This document shows positions 1 through 7,769 of a stretch of DNA of 43,265 nt, in pieces. Origin of the DNA: Tetragenococcus halophilus subsp. flandriensis. Its GTDB lineage: Bacteria > Bacillota > Bacilli > Lactobacillales > Enterococcaceae. The stretch lies in the NCBI RefSeq assembly GCF_030161475.1, contig NZ_BSUG01000033.1, positions 1-43,265 on the forward strand. The letters are read 5' to 3'. The notes beneath the pieces were generated by a model. That model was not told the DNA's origin, did no database searches, and worked only from the letters and a program-made list of their open reading frames with translations. Every line of letters starts with the position of its first letter. Position 1 is the first letter of the stretch. The translations under genes and the position numbers were made by a program.

Positions 1-126
1 CATAACGAGCGACCAAAGAAGAAACGTAAGAGAAAACATAATGTAAAGAACTGCTATTACATACAACTATCTACGCCAACAATCTATGACGGTAACGTTA
101 TCCAGTCTGAGTTAAAACCTTATGGC
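1..126. repeat. Terminal direct repeat, left copy
   Basis: These 126 bases are identical to 43140-43265. The open reading frame that starts at 43062 continues without interruption across the join into 1-273. The repeat is therefore the overlap of a circular sequence (assembly overlap or circular permutation), not a biological long terminal repeat. Confidence 0.95.
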
Positions 127-273
127 TGTTTACTGACATGTCATGGAGAGTTCGAGGAGTACGACATTGATCAATATAAGTTAGTCTACTTAGGTTGTGG
201 ACGTAAAGACGATAAACATATACAAGACAAGATAAAGGAGTATGAAGACTATGGAAGAGATCATACCTACTAA
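1..273 (+). CDS. Hypothetical basic protein, 3' part (5' part at 43062-43265)
   Basis: This is the carboxy-terminal part of a gene of about 116 residues cut by the arbitrary opening of the circle. Joined to 43062-43139 it begins at a TTG behind a strong AAAGGAGGTG site. The protein has a glycine-rich start, a very basic stretch (ERPKKKRKRKHN) and then a compact Tyr/Cys-rich domain (residues CYYIQLSTP, CLLTCHGEF, VYLGCGRKD) that could be a small beta domain. Three or four cysteines could bind zinc, but there is no clear C-x2-C pair. It is the first of four small genes upstream of the terminase and overlaps the next gene. I do not recognise the family. Nucleic-acid binding is only suggested by the basic segment. 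Confidence 0.8.
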   Translation, partial: HNERPKKKRKRKHNVKNCYYIQLSTPTIYDGNVIQSELKPYGCLLTCHGEFEEYDIDQYKLVYLGCGRKDDKHIQDKIKEYEDYGRDHTY

Positions 274-439
274 AGATACACCTGAAACAATGGAGCAATT
301 AGAACAGGCTATGCAGATACTACATGATAAGGCAGAGGAGTATGAGCGGTTACTTAGCCAAGCACAAGGCATAGCCAAAGAGTTAAAGAAGACAAAGTTT
401 AAAGTAGAGTTTGATTATGGAGAAGAGACGGAGGAATAG
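251..439 (+). CDS. Small acidic coiled-coil protein
   Basis: A 62-residue protein begins at the ATG at 251, about ten bases after AAGGAG. The in-frame ATG at 242 is too close to that site. The chain is mostly helical and acidic, with heptad-like spacing in the middle (MEQLEQAMQILHDKAEEYERLL), a short basic patch (KELKKTKFK) and an acidic tail. It overlaps the end of the preceding gene by 23 bases and is followed after two bases by a membrane protein gene, so the three are probably translationally coupled. No family is recognised. Small coiled-coil proteins of unknown role are common just ahead of phage terminase genes. Confidence 0.75.
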   Translation: MEEIIPTKDTPETMEQLEQAMQILHDKAEEYERLLSQAQGIAKELKKTKFKVEFDYGEETEE

Positions 440-441
440 AG

Positions 442-675
442 ATGGATAAAGTCATAGGCACTGTACAGTTAGTACTTATTGTACTTAAAGTTATAGGAGC
501 TATTACATGGTCATGGTGGTTAGTCCTTTTGCCATTGTGGATTGGTATCATACTATTTCTAATTATCATTCTGATTGGTGGAATTGCTTTAGCAGTTGGC
601 AAAGATAAAGTGAAAGACGAAAGACAAAAAGAAATAGATCGCATGTGGAATGGTAAGCATGGCGAAGACGACTAA
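442..675 (+). CDS. Small membrane protein with two hydrophobic segments
   Basis: A 77-residue protein starts at ATG 442 behind GGAGGAA. Residues about 4-32 and 32-55 are strongly hydrophobic and contain a Trp cluster (WSWWLVLLPLW), consistent with two membrane helices separated by a short turn. The charged tail (KDKVKDERQKEIDRMW) would lie in the cytoplasm if the chain forms a hairpin. The gene overlaps the start of the HNH nuclease gene. The function is unknown. It lies far from the lysis module, so a holin role is not the first choice, although a two-helix hairpin of this size would fit one in isolation. Confidence 0.75.
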   Translation: MDKVIGTVQLVLIVLKVIGAITWSWWLVLLPLWIGIILFLIIILIGGIALAVGKDKVKDERQKEIDRMWNGKHGEDD

Positions 676-982
676 GAAAGCTAATCCTTTTTATTTAACA
701 AAGGAATGGAGACAGAAACGCCAAGAGATATTAGAAAGAGATCATTATGAATGTCAAGAGTGCAAAAGACAAGGTAAAGTTACAACTAGACATGACCAAG
801 TATTAGAGGTAGATCATATCCTTGAGTTGCAAGATCGTCCTGATTTAGCTATGGAAGATGACAACCTTCAGACACTATGCAAGAGACATCATAATATCAA
901 ACATGGAAGATACTTTAAGTTTAGAAACAAACCTAAGAAGCCTATAAGTCCTTTAGTGAATGAAGAATGGTTTGGAAACTAA
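659..982 (+). CDS. HNH endonuclease
   Basis: A 107-residue HNH nuclease. A zinc pair is visible at residues 32 and 35 (CQEC) and a second half near residues 74-78 (CKRHH). The catalytic HNH core is D52-H53 (VDHI), N69 (DDNL) and H78, followed by NIKHG. HNH proteins encoded beside terS/terL in cos-type siphophages work with the large terminase during cleavage of concatemeric DNA at cos. The position immediately before a non-coding candidate cos region and terS fits that role. The ATG at 659 is preferred to the ATG at 650 because the protein then begins at the usual distance from the domain; neither start has a strong ribosome site. Confidence 0.9.
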   Translation: MAKTTKKANPFYLTKEWRQKRQEILERDHYECQECKRQGKVTTRHDQVLEVDHILELQDRPDLAMEDDNLQTLCKRHHNIKHGRYFKFRNKPKKPISPLVNEEWFGN

Positions 983-1144
983 ACAAAAAGAAAAAAACAA
1001 GAAAATACCAAAGTAAAAAAAGGATATGAATCCCCCCCTGGCTCTAAAAAACTGCCATGACAGTCTTCACGGAGCACCGGTGGTGAGGAAGTAATTACGC
1101 AGATATAACCGCGCGTGATAAAAAATGGAAAAGAAGGTGATAAA
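983..1144 (+). other. Non-coding region between HNH and terS, candidate cos site
   Basis: About 160 bases without a credible gene. The left half is A-rich. The middle (1031-1120) is unusually GC-rich for this genome, with a run of seven C, an eight-base palindrome CACCGGTG at 1075-1082 and the GC-rich string CCGCGCG near 1109-1115. In cos-type phages with the order HNH-terS-terL the cohesive-end site normally lies in exactly this gap. I cannot assign the nick positions from sequence alone. The strongest candidate is the palindrome with its flanks. Confidence 0.45.
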
Positions 1145-1459
1145 GTGACCAAAAAACAAGTAAAAGACAGTCTTTTAGCTCAATTAAAAGTTAAAGGAGC
1201 TACAGCGGATTATTTTACTGATTTGGTAAATGACTATATGACGCTTTGGGGCGTTAAAGATCAGTTATCTACAGACATTAAAGAGCGCGGCGTTAAATTC
1301 AAAGACAATAGTGCCGCTGGCAATGAGATGTGGAAGAATAATCCTTCAAATAAGGAATTGGTCATGGTTAATAAGCAAATGTTAGCTCTCCTGAAAGATT
1401 TAGGCTTAAATGAACCTACGGTAGATGATTCAGGCGGAGACGGAAGTGACCTTATTTGA
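1145..1459 (+). CDS. terS: Terminase small subunit (P27-like)
   Basis: A 104-residue protein starting at GTG 1145, seven bases after AGAAGG; a GTG at 1115 lacks a ribosome site. It is highly helical (KKQVKDSLLAQLKVKG, FTDLVNDYMTLWGVKDQL, KDNSAAGNEMWKNNPSNKEL) and ends in an acidic Gly/Asp tail. Size, helix pattern and position directly before terL match the P27-type small terminase family. The small subunit recognises the packaging site, forms a ring and stimulates the large-subunit ATPase. Its stop codon overlaps the TTG start of terL, so the two are translationally coupled. Confidence 0.85.
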   Translation: MTKKQVKDSLLAQLKVKGATADYFTDLVNDYMTLWGVKDQLSTDIKERGVKFKDNSAAGNEMWKNNPSNKELVMVNKQMLALLKDLGLNEPTVDDSGGDGSDLI

Positions 1460-3126
1460 TAAGTAATAAATACGTTGAAGAGTACAGACAGCTCTATAAA
1501 GATGACAAAATCAAACTCAATAAAGAGCGTATGCAATTATTCGATTGGTTGGATAAAAACATACTAAATGATGATGATTTATATTTTGACGAGGAAAAAA
1601 TAGAAAATTTTATTCGGTTCTGCGAAAAGTGGTATTTCCCGCTTGAACCTTTTCAAAAATTCATTATTGCATTTATATTTTTATATCATCGAGAAACACA
1701 GTTAAGAGTTTTTAAAGAGTTTTTCCTAACAATGGGGCGCGGTGCTGGTAAGAATGGTTTAATCAGTGCTTTGTCGCATTTTTTTATTAGCCCTTTATAT
1801 GATGTTGAAAATTATGATATTTCCATCATTGCTAATAGCGAACAGCAAGCGATGCGCAGTTTTGATGACGTTTATAATACGATTGATAAACACCAATTGG
1901 ATAAGCAATTTGTTAATGGTCGGGCACAGATAAGAGGCAAAAATAATCACAGTATTTTACGTGCTATGACAAGTAACGCCAACACAAAAGACGGTGGCCG
2001 AGAAGGTGCCGTTATTTTTGACGAAATCCACGAGTTTGCAAATCAAAAAACCGTAGGCGTTCTAATGTCTGGTTTAGGTAAAGTACCCGATAGCCGAGTA
2101 ATTTACATTGGTACAAATGGTTATGTACGTGGAGGCTTTTTTGATAGCTTAATGGACCGGGCGCATATGACACTTAACGGAGAATTTGATGATACAACGT
2201 TTTTCCCCTTTATTTGCAAATTAGATGATAAAGACGAAGTTAAAGATTCAGATATGTGGGAAAAAGCCAATCCTATGTTGTCTAAACCACGTGGCAAGTA
2301 CGCCGCAGGATTATTTGAAGAAATCGAAAGCGACTATAAACGTTTAACTTTTGACGAATCAGCTCGGGAAGAGTTTATGACTAAGCGCATGAACTTCCCT
2401 GAAAAATCATTAGCACATAGTATCGCAACGATTGAAGAGCTCAAAGCAACTAAACAGAAAGTGCCTGATTTAGAACATTCTAGCTGCATTGCTGGTTTAG
2501 ACTATGCCACACTGCGAGACTTTGCAGCTGTCGGTTTGCTCTTTAGAAATGGCGATGAATATATCTGGAAAGGTCATTCCTTTGTAAGAAAAGACTTTGT
2601 AGACCGTGTCTATGCTTATTCGGAAAAAGGGGCGCATGAGAAACAACGTTTTGCACCTATTAAGAAGTGGGAAGATGAAGGCTGGCTGACAGTTATTGAT
2701 GAACCTAGCATGTCGCCTTATCACATAATTCAATGGTTGGACAGTATGCGCGAACACTACGATATACAAAAAGTTATTGCGGATAATTACCGTATGGACT
2801 TGATAAGGCCGATTTTAGAAGAGTACGGCTTTGAATATGAAATACTAAGAAATCCGAGAAGCTTGCATGGCTTATTAGCACCACGAATTACAGACGCTTT
2901 TGCCAATCACAGGATAAACTTTGGCGATAACGATATGATGCGCTGGTATACCAACAATGTTGTTGTGCAGCATAAAAATGGCAATGTGGTTTATGACAAG
3001 GAAGAAAACGTAAGACGTAAAACAGACGGATTTCATGCGTTCTTACATGCGATGTATCGTGCAGATGAAATAGAAGAAGTCAACGTAGATAGCTTTTTAG
3101 ATATGATTGATAATATTGATTTTTAG
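1456..3126 (+). CDS. terL: Terminase large subunit
   Basis: A 556-residue packaging motor. The ATPase half has a Walker A motif GRGAGKNG near residues 94-101 and a Walker B followed by the catalytic acid, VIFDEIHEF, near 187-195. The carboxy-terminal nuclease half shows the first metal-binding aspartate in AGLDYATLRD (about 346-355) and another in IADNYRMD (about 441). The enzyme translocates DNA through the portal into the prohead and cuts the concatemer. The start is TTG, overlapping the terS stop codon, with GGAAG upstream. Length and motif spacing are normal for Terminase_1/HK97-type enzymes. Confidence 0.97.
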   Translation: MISNKYVEEYRQLYKDDKIKLNKERMQLFDWLDKNILNDDDLYFDEEKIENFIRFCEKWYFPLEPFQKFIIAFIFLYHRETQLRVFKEFFLTMGRGAGKNGLISALSHFFISPLYDVENYDISIIANSEQQAMRSFDDVYNTIDKHQLDKQFVNGRAQIRGKNNHSILRAMTSNANTKDGGREGAVIFDEIHEFANQKTVGVLMSGLGKVPDSRVIYIGTNGYVRGGFFDSLMDRAHMTLNGEFDDTTFFPFICKLDDKDEVKDSDMWEKANPMLSKPRGKYAAGLFEEIESDYKRLTFDESAREEFMTKRMNFPEKSLAHSIATIEELKATKQKVPDLEHSSCIAGLDYATLRDFAAVGLLFRNGDEYIWKGHSFVRKDFVDRVYAYSEKGAHEKQRFAPIKKWEDEGWLTVIDEPSMSPYHIIQWLDSMREHYDIQKVIADNYRMDLIRPILEEYGFEYEILRNPRSLHGLLAPRITDAFANHRINFGDNDMMRWYTNNVVVQHKNGNVVYDKEENVRRKTDGFHAFLHAMYRADEIEEVNVDSFLDMIDNIDF

Positions 3127-3138
3127 GCAGTAAAGGGG

Positions 3139-4347
3139 GTGAACGCGATTGTAAAATTTGGAAGTTGGCGTGATTTATTTAAGCGCAATAAAGAGCTGGC
3201 GGATTTAGTCGGTATGGACGGTTTAACACAAGACGCAGCAAACAGAGCTTACTTAAAAAATAAGGCACTTGATATTAATATCAACTATGTAGCCCGTACA
3301 CTTAGCCAGTCTGTCATTCGCTTAAAAGATAAAGATGAGAGTGTTAAAACAGATTGGCATTATAAGCTAAACGTTCGCCCTAATACAGATTTGTCAGCGT
3401 CGGACTTTTGGCAAAGGTTTTTCTACGAGTTGATAAGAAACAATGAAGTTTTAGCTGTCCAAACAGACACTTACGATTTTGTTATTGCTGATAGTTTTGT
3501 GAGAAAAGAATATGCATTATACCCAGATGTTTTCGAAAGTGTAGTTGTTAAAGACTACCAATTTAGACGTCCTTTTTATATGGATGATGTCATTTATCTG
3601 AGTTATAACAACAAAGGCTTAGATGAATATACGACGGATTTATTCGGAGATTATGGCGAGCTTTTCGGGCGTATGCTGGATTCTTCTTTGCGCAGTAATC
3701 AAATACGCGGAACTGTCGAAGTTGGAACTGTGACAGGTACAGAAGAACAAAAAACGCAGAAGTTGCAGAACTTTATCGACCGAATGTTTAAAGGGTTTAA
3801 AAAGCCTGTATCAATAATCCCTGTCAGTAAAGGTCTTGAATATAACGAATTATCAGACGGTACTAAACAAGGGCAAACTTTTGATGAAACAAACCAAGTA
3901 CAAAAAGCTATGGTAACTGAAGTTGCTAAGCTTATTGGTGTACCGCCGTCTTTAATCCATGGCGAAACAGCTGACCAGGATAGTGCGCAAGAAATGTATA
4001 TCAAGTATTGCATTAATCCTTTGCTTAAAAAATTAGAAGACGAACTTAACGCTAAAATCTTATCTAAGCGACAAGTAAGCGCAGGGAAGCATTTTGAAGT
4101 GCTAAGTCTTAATCGTCCAAAACCTACAAAAGATATTGTTGAAGACAGTTCTAATATCGACAAGATTATTGCTAGCGGAACAATGAACCGTAATGAAGTT
4201 CGTGCGTTATATGGACTGCCACCAGTTGAAGGCGGTTATGAATTTGTCATGACGAAAAACTACAGCACGAATAATAATGACGATTTGAAAGGGGGTGAGA
4301 CAGATAATGACGAAATTGAAAATCAAAGGAACGATAATCCCGAATGA
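3139..4347 (+). CDS. Portal protein (HK97 family)
   Basis: A 402-residue portal that forms the dodecameric DNA entry vertex. Features typical of HK97-type portals are SASDFWQRFFYELIRNNE in the amino-terminal third and a central AKLIGVPPSLIHG loop followed by QEMYIKYCINPLL. The carboxy-terminal GTMNRNEVRALYGLPPVEGG is near-universal in this family. The start is uncertain. GTG 3139 lies inside the Shine-Dalgarno sequence AAAGGGGGTGA, while the next in-frame candidate at a normal distance is the rare ATT at 3148. The gene overlaps the protease gene by 41 bases. Confidence 0.95.
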   Translation: MNAIVKFGSWRDLFKRNKELADLVGMDGLTQDAANRAYLKNKALDININYVARTLSQSVIRLKDKDESVKTDWHYKLNVRPNTDLSASDFWQRFFYELIRNNEVLAVQTDTYDFVIADSFVRKEYALYPDVFESVVVKDYQFRRPFYMDDVIYLSYNNKGLDEYTTDLFGDYGELFGRMLDSSLRSNQIRGTVEVGTVTGTEEQKTQKLQNFIDRMFKGFKKPVSIIPVSKGLEYNELSDGTKQGQTFDETNQVQKAMVTEVAKLIGVPPSLIHGETADQDSAQEMYIKYCINPLLKKLEDELNAKILSKRQVSAGKHFEVLSLNRPKPTKDIVEDSSNIDKIIASGTMNRNEVRALYGLPPVEGGYEFVMTKNYSTNNNDDLKGGETDNDEIENQRNDNPE

Positions 4348-5053
4348 TGACAAATGGATTTACAATTTGTTTGGTATGGATAGCACAGCGCCCAATGACA
4401 TTGTCTTACCCGATAACAACGAACCGATTGAGGTTGAAATAAACTCTGGTGGTGGAGATGTATTTTCAGGCAGCGAGATTTATACAGCCCTACGTAACTA
4501 TCAAGGTAATGTAGATGTCAAAGTTGTAGGGATTGCTGCAAGTGCAGCAAGTATTATCGCAATGGCAGGTAATAAGGTATCTATCAGTCCTACGGCCCAA
4601 ATGATGATTCACAACGTATCTAGTGCTGCGGCAGGAGATTACAATGCATTGGCGCATGAGTCTAACGTGCTCAAAAATTATAATTCGTCCATTGCTAGTG
4701 CTTATGTAGATAAGACAGGTAAAGATATGGATGAATTGCTAAATCTAATGAATGAAGAAACGTGGTTTACGGCAGATGAAGCGGTCAAACAAGGCTTTGC
4801 AGATGAAGTGATGTTTAGCAATGACAAAGCACCTAAGATGGTTGCGAGTGCTTCACCTGTTATCCCTCAAGATGTAATTGAACGGCTGACAAATGCCATG
4901 AAACCACAGTTTAGCTTAGATGAATTAACAGACAAGGTAATAGAAAAATTAGAAGCTAAACAAGAACAAAGCAACACAGTAAATACAACGGATAGTAATT
5001 CAAACGAAGAACACGAAGCTAAGAAAACTGGCTTTGCAAGGTTCTTTTTTTAA
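4307..5053 (+). CDS. Head maturation protease (ClpP family, S14)
   Basis: A 248-residue protease of the ClpP-like prohead type. The oxyanion-type strand VEINSGGGDVFSG (about 45-57), the nucleophile serine in GIAASAASIIAMAG (about 75-88) and the catalytic histidine in AQMMIHNV are visible. WFTADEAVKQGFADEV corresponds to the region after the third catalytic residue. It would cleave the amino-terminal delta domain of the capsid protein during maturation. The ATG at 4307 is favoured over GTG 4295, because GTG lies within the AAAGGGGGTGA ribosome site. The carboxy-terminal 60 residues are polar and may act as an internal scaffold or targeting tail. Confidence 0.93.
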   Translation: MTKLKIKGTIIPNDDKWIYNLFGMDSTAPNDIVLPDNNEPIEVEINSGGGDVFSGSEIYTALRNYQGNVDVKVVGIAASAASIIAMAGNKVSISPTAQMMIHNVSSAAAGDYNALAHESNVLKNYNSSIASAYVDKTGKDMDELLNLMNEETWFTADEAVKQGFADEVMFSNDKAPKMVASASPVIPQDVIERLTNAMKPQFSLDELTDKVIEKLEAKQEQSNTVNTTDSNSNEEHEAKKTGFARFFF

Positions 5054-5077
5054 TACAAAAATAGGGGGTCATAAGAT

Positions 5078-6217
5078 ATGGCATTAGAACTTGGAAATGA
5101 ATTTAATGAAGCACGCAATGCGTTTTTAAACGCTGTGCAAAATAACGAACCAGAAGACAAACAGGCGGAACTTTATGGCGATATGGTGAACCAAATCGCT
5201 GAAGAAGCAAAACGCCAAGCGCGCCAAGAAACAGAAAGCGTAATTGCTACTAATCCAGCAGAAGCTAAAATGTCTGCACGTGAACGCAAATTCTTCAACG
5301 AGATTGAAACAGAAGTAGGGTATAAAGACGAAAAACTTTTACCACAAGAAACGATTGATCGTATTTTTGAAGACTTAACTACCGAACACCCTTTGCTATC
5401 TAGAATCGGATTGCGTAATGCAGGTTTAAGAATGAAATTCTTGCGGTCCGAAACTGAAGGGGTAGCTGTTTGGGGCAAAGTCTTTGGCGATATTAAAGGC
5501 CAACTAGACGCTGCTTTCAGCGACGACGAAGACATTCAAAACAAATTGACTGCTTTTGTTGTTGTACCTAAAGATTTGCAAGATTACGGCGTTTCCTTTA
5601 TTGAAGAATTCGTACGTACACAAATCAACGAAGCCTTTTCTGTCGCATTGGAAGCAGCTTTTGTAGCTGGCGATGGCGACGACAAGCCTATTGGACTGAA
5701 CCGTGATATTTCTAATGGAACAACAGATAGTGGCGTTACAACTTATCCAGAAAAAGACCCAGAAGGCGAATTAACTTTTGCAGATGCGGACCTTACTGTA
5801 GGCGAACTAACAGAAGTTTATAAATATCATAGCGTAAAAGAAAATGGTCAACCGTTGGCTGTTGAAGGCCGTGTATCTATGGTTGTTAACCCTGCAGATG
5901 CTTGGGACGTGAAGAAACAATATACTAGCTTAAATGCGCAAGGGGTATATGTTACAGCGTTGCCATTTAACTTAGACATTATTGAATCTATTGCACAAAA
6001 TGCCGGAAAAGTAACTACATTTGTTCAAGGGCGTTATGACGCTTTTCTAGGTGGCGGTTTGACTGTGCGCAAGTATGACCAAACCCTAGCTATCGAAGAT
6101 ATGGACTTATACACGGCTAAGCAGTTTGCTTACGGCAAAGCGAAAGATACCAAAGCAACGGCTGTATGGACATTAAATGTATCTGATAATGTCACCGACG
6201 AAAGCCCCCAGGCGTAG
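5078..6217 (+). CDS. Major capsid protein (HK97 fold), short form
   Basis: A 379-residue capsid protein preceded by ATAGGGGGTC. Residues about 1-70 are charged and helical (delta domain), with cleavage by the upstream protease expected near the end of that region. The HK97-fold part starts around residue 88 and includes EHPLLSRIGLRNAGLRMKFL, FVVVPKDLQDYG, FVRTQINEAFSVALEAAFVAGDG and a carboxy-terminal GRYDAFLGGGLTVRKYDQTLAIEDMDLYTAKQFAYGKA. The zero frame stops at 6215-6217 right after a run of five C. A -1 slip there would extend the protein to 396 residues, so this gene probably makes two capsid forms. Confidence 0.96.
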   Translation: MALELGNEFNEARNAFLNAVQNNEPEDKQAELYGDMVNQIAEEAKRQARQETESVIATNPAEAKMSARERKFFNEIETEVGYKDEKLLPQETIDRIFEDLTTEHPLLSRIGLRNAGLRMKFLRSETEGVAVWGKVFGDIKGQLDAAFSDDEDIQNKLTAFVVVPKDLQDYGVSFIEEFVRTQINEAFSVALEAAFVAGDGDDKPIGLNRDISNGTTDSGVTTYPEKDPEGELTFADADLTVGELTEVYKYHSVKENGQPLAVEGRVSMVVNPADAWDVKKQYTSLNAQGVYVTALPFNLDIIESIAQNAGKVTTFVQGRYDAFLGGGLTVRKYDQTLAIEDMDLYTAKQFAYGKAKDTKATAVWTLNVSDNVTDESPQA

Positions 6218-6267
6218 AGCCGATAGCTGGTAAGGCGAAAGTCGGCAAAGCCAAACTGAAGAAGTGA
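6205..6267 (+). promoter_or_regulatory. Probable -1 ribosomal frameshift signal and capsid extension
   Basis: The capsid gene ends AGC CCC CAG GCG TAG. The five C at 6205-6209 allow the proline tRNA on CCC to re-pair one base back. The -1 frame then reads P-G-V-E-P-I-A-G-K-A-K-V-G-K-A-K-L-K-K and stops at 6265-6267, adding 17 residues net. A stem GCCGA (6219-6223) with TCGGC (6242-6246) lies about nine bases downstream of the slip run, a normal stimulator distance. The extension resembles the one predicted at the end of the major tail gene. The +1 frame stops after six residues, so -1 is the better reading. Confidence 0.72.
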
Positions 6268-6276
6268 GGTGGTTAA

Positions 6277-6546
6277 ATGAATACCTTACTAAAAGACTTT
6301 AAAGACCGTATGCATATCTTTCATGACTCCGAAGACGATAACCTGCAAGGAATCCTAGACGAGGCAATAGACTATATAAAAGATAAAACAGGCCTAGACG
6401 ATACGGATAACCGTGGTAGACGTTTGATAATGGAACGAGGAAGGTATGCCTATAATGACCAACTGGAGTTTTTTGAGGATAACTTTTTAAGTGAGTTGTT
6501 AGGCGCTGCATTCATTAACATGGAGGAGGACAAAAATGGCGAATAA
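6277..6546 (+). CDS. Head-tail connector protein (gp6-like)
   Basis: An 89-residue, mostly helical protein (LLKDFKDRMHIFHDSEDDNLQ, LDEAIDYIKDKTGL) directly after the capsid gene, with GTGAGGTGG upstream of ATG 6277. Size and position, and the pattern of short helices ending in a conserved Leu-rich helix (FLSELLGAAFINME), fit the gp6-like adaptor that forms the ring below the portal. It overlaps the head-closure gene by 11 bases. The assignment rests on family pattern and synteny; no catalytic motif is expected. Confidence 0.85.
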   Translation: MNTLLKDFKDRMHIFHDSEDDNLQGILDEAIDYIKDKTGLDDTDNRGRRLIMERGRYAYNDQLEFFEDNFLSELLGAAFINMEEDKNGE

Positions 6547-6925
6547 ACCGACATTTGAATATCAACCTCCAAAAGTTAAAACGGGAGATTTAAGGACGCC
6601 CGTTGAATTTTACGAATATCAAGCAAACAGTGGACCAGAACCCGGCGAAAAACAAGATAGGCTGGTCCACTCGTGTTTTGCGGAAGTCTATAGTCCGAGT
6701 ATGAAAGACCGTGATGTACTAAACACAGTTTCCACGGAAAGGGCTGTAACAATCAACATAAGAGATACCAAAGGCGAATACTTGCCCAGCAATAAAGACT
6801 ACGTGCTTATTGATGATTATCGATATAAGGACTTGATGTGGAATATTGTTGAAGTACGTGAAGACTTTGCGAATAATGCTTTTATCACTATCTTATTGGC
6901 GGTATATGGACATGGCCAAGAGTAA
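6536..6925 (+). CDS. Head closure protein
   Basis: A 129-residue protein starting at ATG 6536, preceded by GGAGGA. It has the beta-rich pattern of SPP1 gp16-type head-closure proteins: DLRTPVEFYEY near the start, SCFAEVYSPSMKDRDVL, a middle strand TERAVTINIRDTKG, then YVLIDDYRYKDLMWNIVEVRED near the end. These proteins plug the connector after DNA packaging and join head to tail. It overlaps its neighbours on both sides, as usual for this gene string. Confidence 0.85.
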   Translation: MANKPTFEYQPPKVKTGDLRTPVEFYEYQANSGPEPGEKQDRLVHSCFAEVYSPSMKDRDVLNTVSTERAVTINIRDTKGEYLPSNKDYVLIDDYRYKDLMWNIVEVREDFANNAFITILLAVYGHGQE

Positions 6926-7322
6926 TGTAACGGTAAAAGGCATAGATAAGACGCTTAAAAATATGGAAAATACTTTAGGCGATAAAAAAGTTCGTTCTAT
7001 TTCACGTAAAGCCATTAATAAAGCTGGTGGAGAAGTTAAAAGCGATTTGAAGGAAGATATGAAAGCTTTTCGTGATACTGGTGCTTCTATCAATGAAGTT
7101 GTGCAACAAAACGCTACGAAAAAAGCAACAGGTGTAAGCGGAAGAATTGGCTGGAATGGCCCTCAAAATCGCTATAAACTTATCCATTTAAATGAGTGGG
7201 GGTATACCAGATATGGCAAACAATACCGCCCACGTGGTTTTGGCGTGATTGAAAAGTCGCTTAAGTCCTCGGAACAAAACTACTTAGAAACAATAGAAAG
7301 TGAGTTGAAAAACAATCTATGA
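6912..7322 (+). CDS. HK97 gp10-like head-tail joining protein
   Basis: A 136-residue protein starting at ATG 6912, eight bases after GGCGG; an ATG at 6906 is also possible. The amino-terminal pattern VTVKGIDKTLKNMENTLGDKKVRSISRKAINKAGGEV and later HLNEWGYTRYGKQYRPRGF are characteristic of the HK97 gp10 family, the tail-completion or joining proteins. The gene lies between the head-closure and tail-terminator genes, with a small overlap on both sides. Its product is a structural component of the neck. Confidence 0.88.
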   Translation: MAKSNVTVKGIDKTLKNMENTLGDKKVRSISRKAINKAGGEVKSDLKEDMKAFRDTGASINEVVQQNATKKATGVSGRIGWNGPQNRYKLIHLNEWGYTRYGKQYRPRGFGVIEKSLKSSEQNYLETIESELKNNL

Positions 7323-7726
7323 AAGATATGCTAATGACAATTTATAACCAATTAATAACAAACAAATATATTAGAGATATGACACAGATTGACAACTCGC
7401 AAGACTACCGTATTAAGTTTTATGAATATCCGGAAACTGGCGACAGGACAGGCGCCTTTATCACTATTAGACCTATGCAACCTGTAAGCGAGGCTTACCA
7501 CGCAAGTAACAAAGAAATGTCCATTAACTTTTGGTATCAAATAGATGTTGAGTGCAAATATCGCATGACAGCCAAGGAAATACAATATCAAATCAAAAAA
7601 GAAATGAAAAAGCTAGGATTTAGCCAGTCGGCAGACGGGCTAGATGAATATTTTAGCGAAACAAAACATTATGTGGACGCAAGGCGTTACACAGGTAATA
7701 GCAAGATTTACGACACGGCCTATTAA
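7319..7726 (+). CDS. Tail terminator-like protein (DUF806-like)
   Basis: A 135-residue protein overlapping the previous gene by four bases (ATGA). The motifs GAFITIRPMQPVSEAYHASN, INFWYQIDVECKYR and QIKKEMKKLGF match DUF806-type proteins, which occupy the tail-terminator position just before the major tail protein in Gram-positive siphophages. They are thought to cap the growing tail tube and set its length together with the tape measure. The stop codon lies inside the loop of an intrinsic terminator at 7712-7741. Confidence 0.8.
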   Translation: MKDMLMTIYNQLITNKYIRDMTQIDNSQDYRIKFYEYPETGDRTGAFITIRPMQPVSEAYHASNKEMSINFWYQIDVECKYRMTAKEIQYQIKKEMKKLGFSQSADGLDEYFSETKHYVDARRYTGNSKIYDTAY

Positions 7727-7741
7727 ACCGTGTCTTTTTTA
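7712..7741 (+). terminator. Intrinsic terminator between DUF806 gene and major tail gene
   Basis: A perfect seven-base stem GACACGG (7712-7718) with CCGTGTC (7728-7734) encloses a nine-base loop holding the stop codon, followed by seven T. It lies inside the late gene string with no obvious promoter before the next gene, so it would reduce or gate downstream expression. Confidence 0.8.
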
Positions 7742-7769
7742 TACACAAAAATAAAGGAGCGATTTATAT

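Noticed and set aside
6206-6232. +1 frameshift at the end of the capsid gene, as in phage PSA
   Set aside because: The +1 frame ends after six codons and has no counterpart in the tail gene, while the -1 frames are longer and similar to each other.
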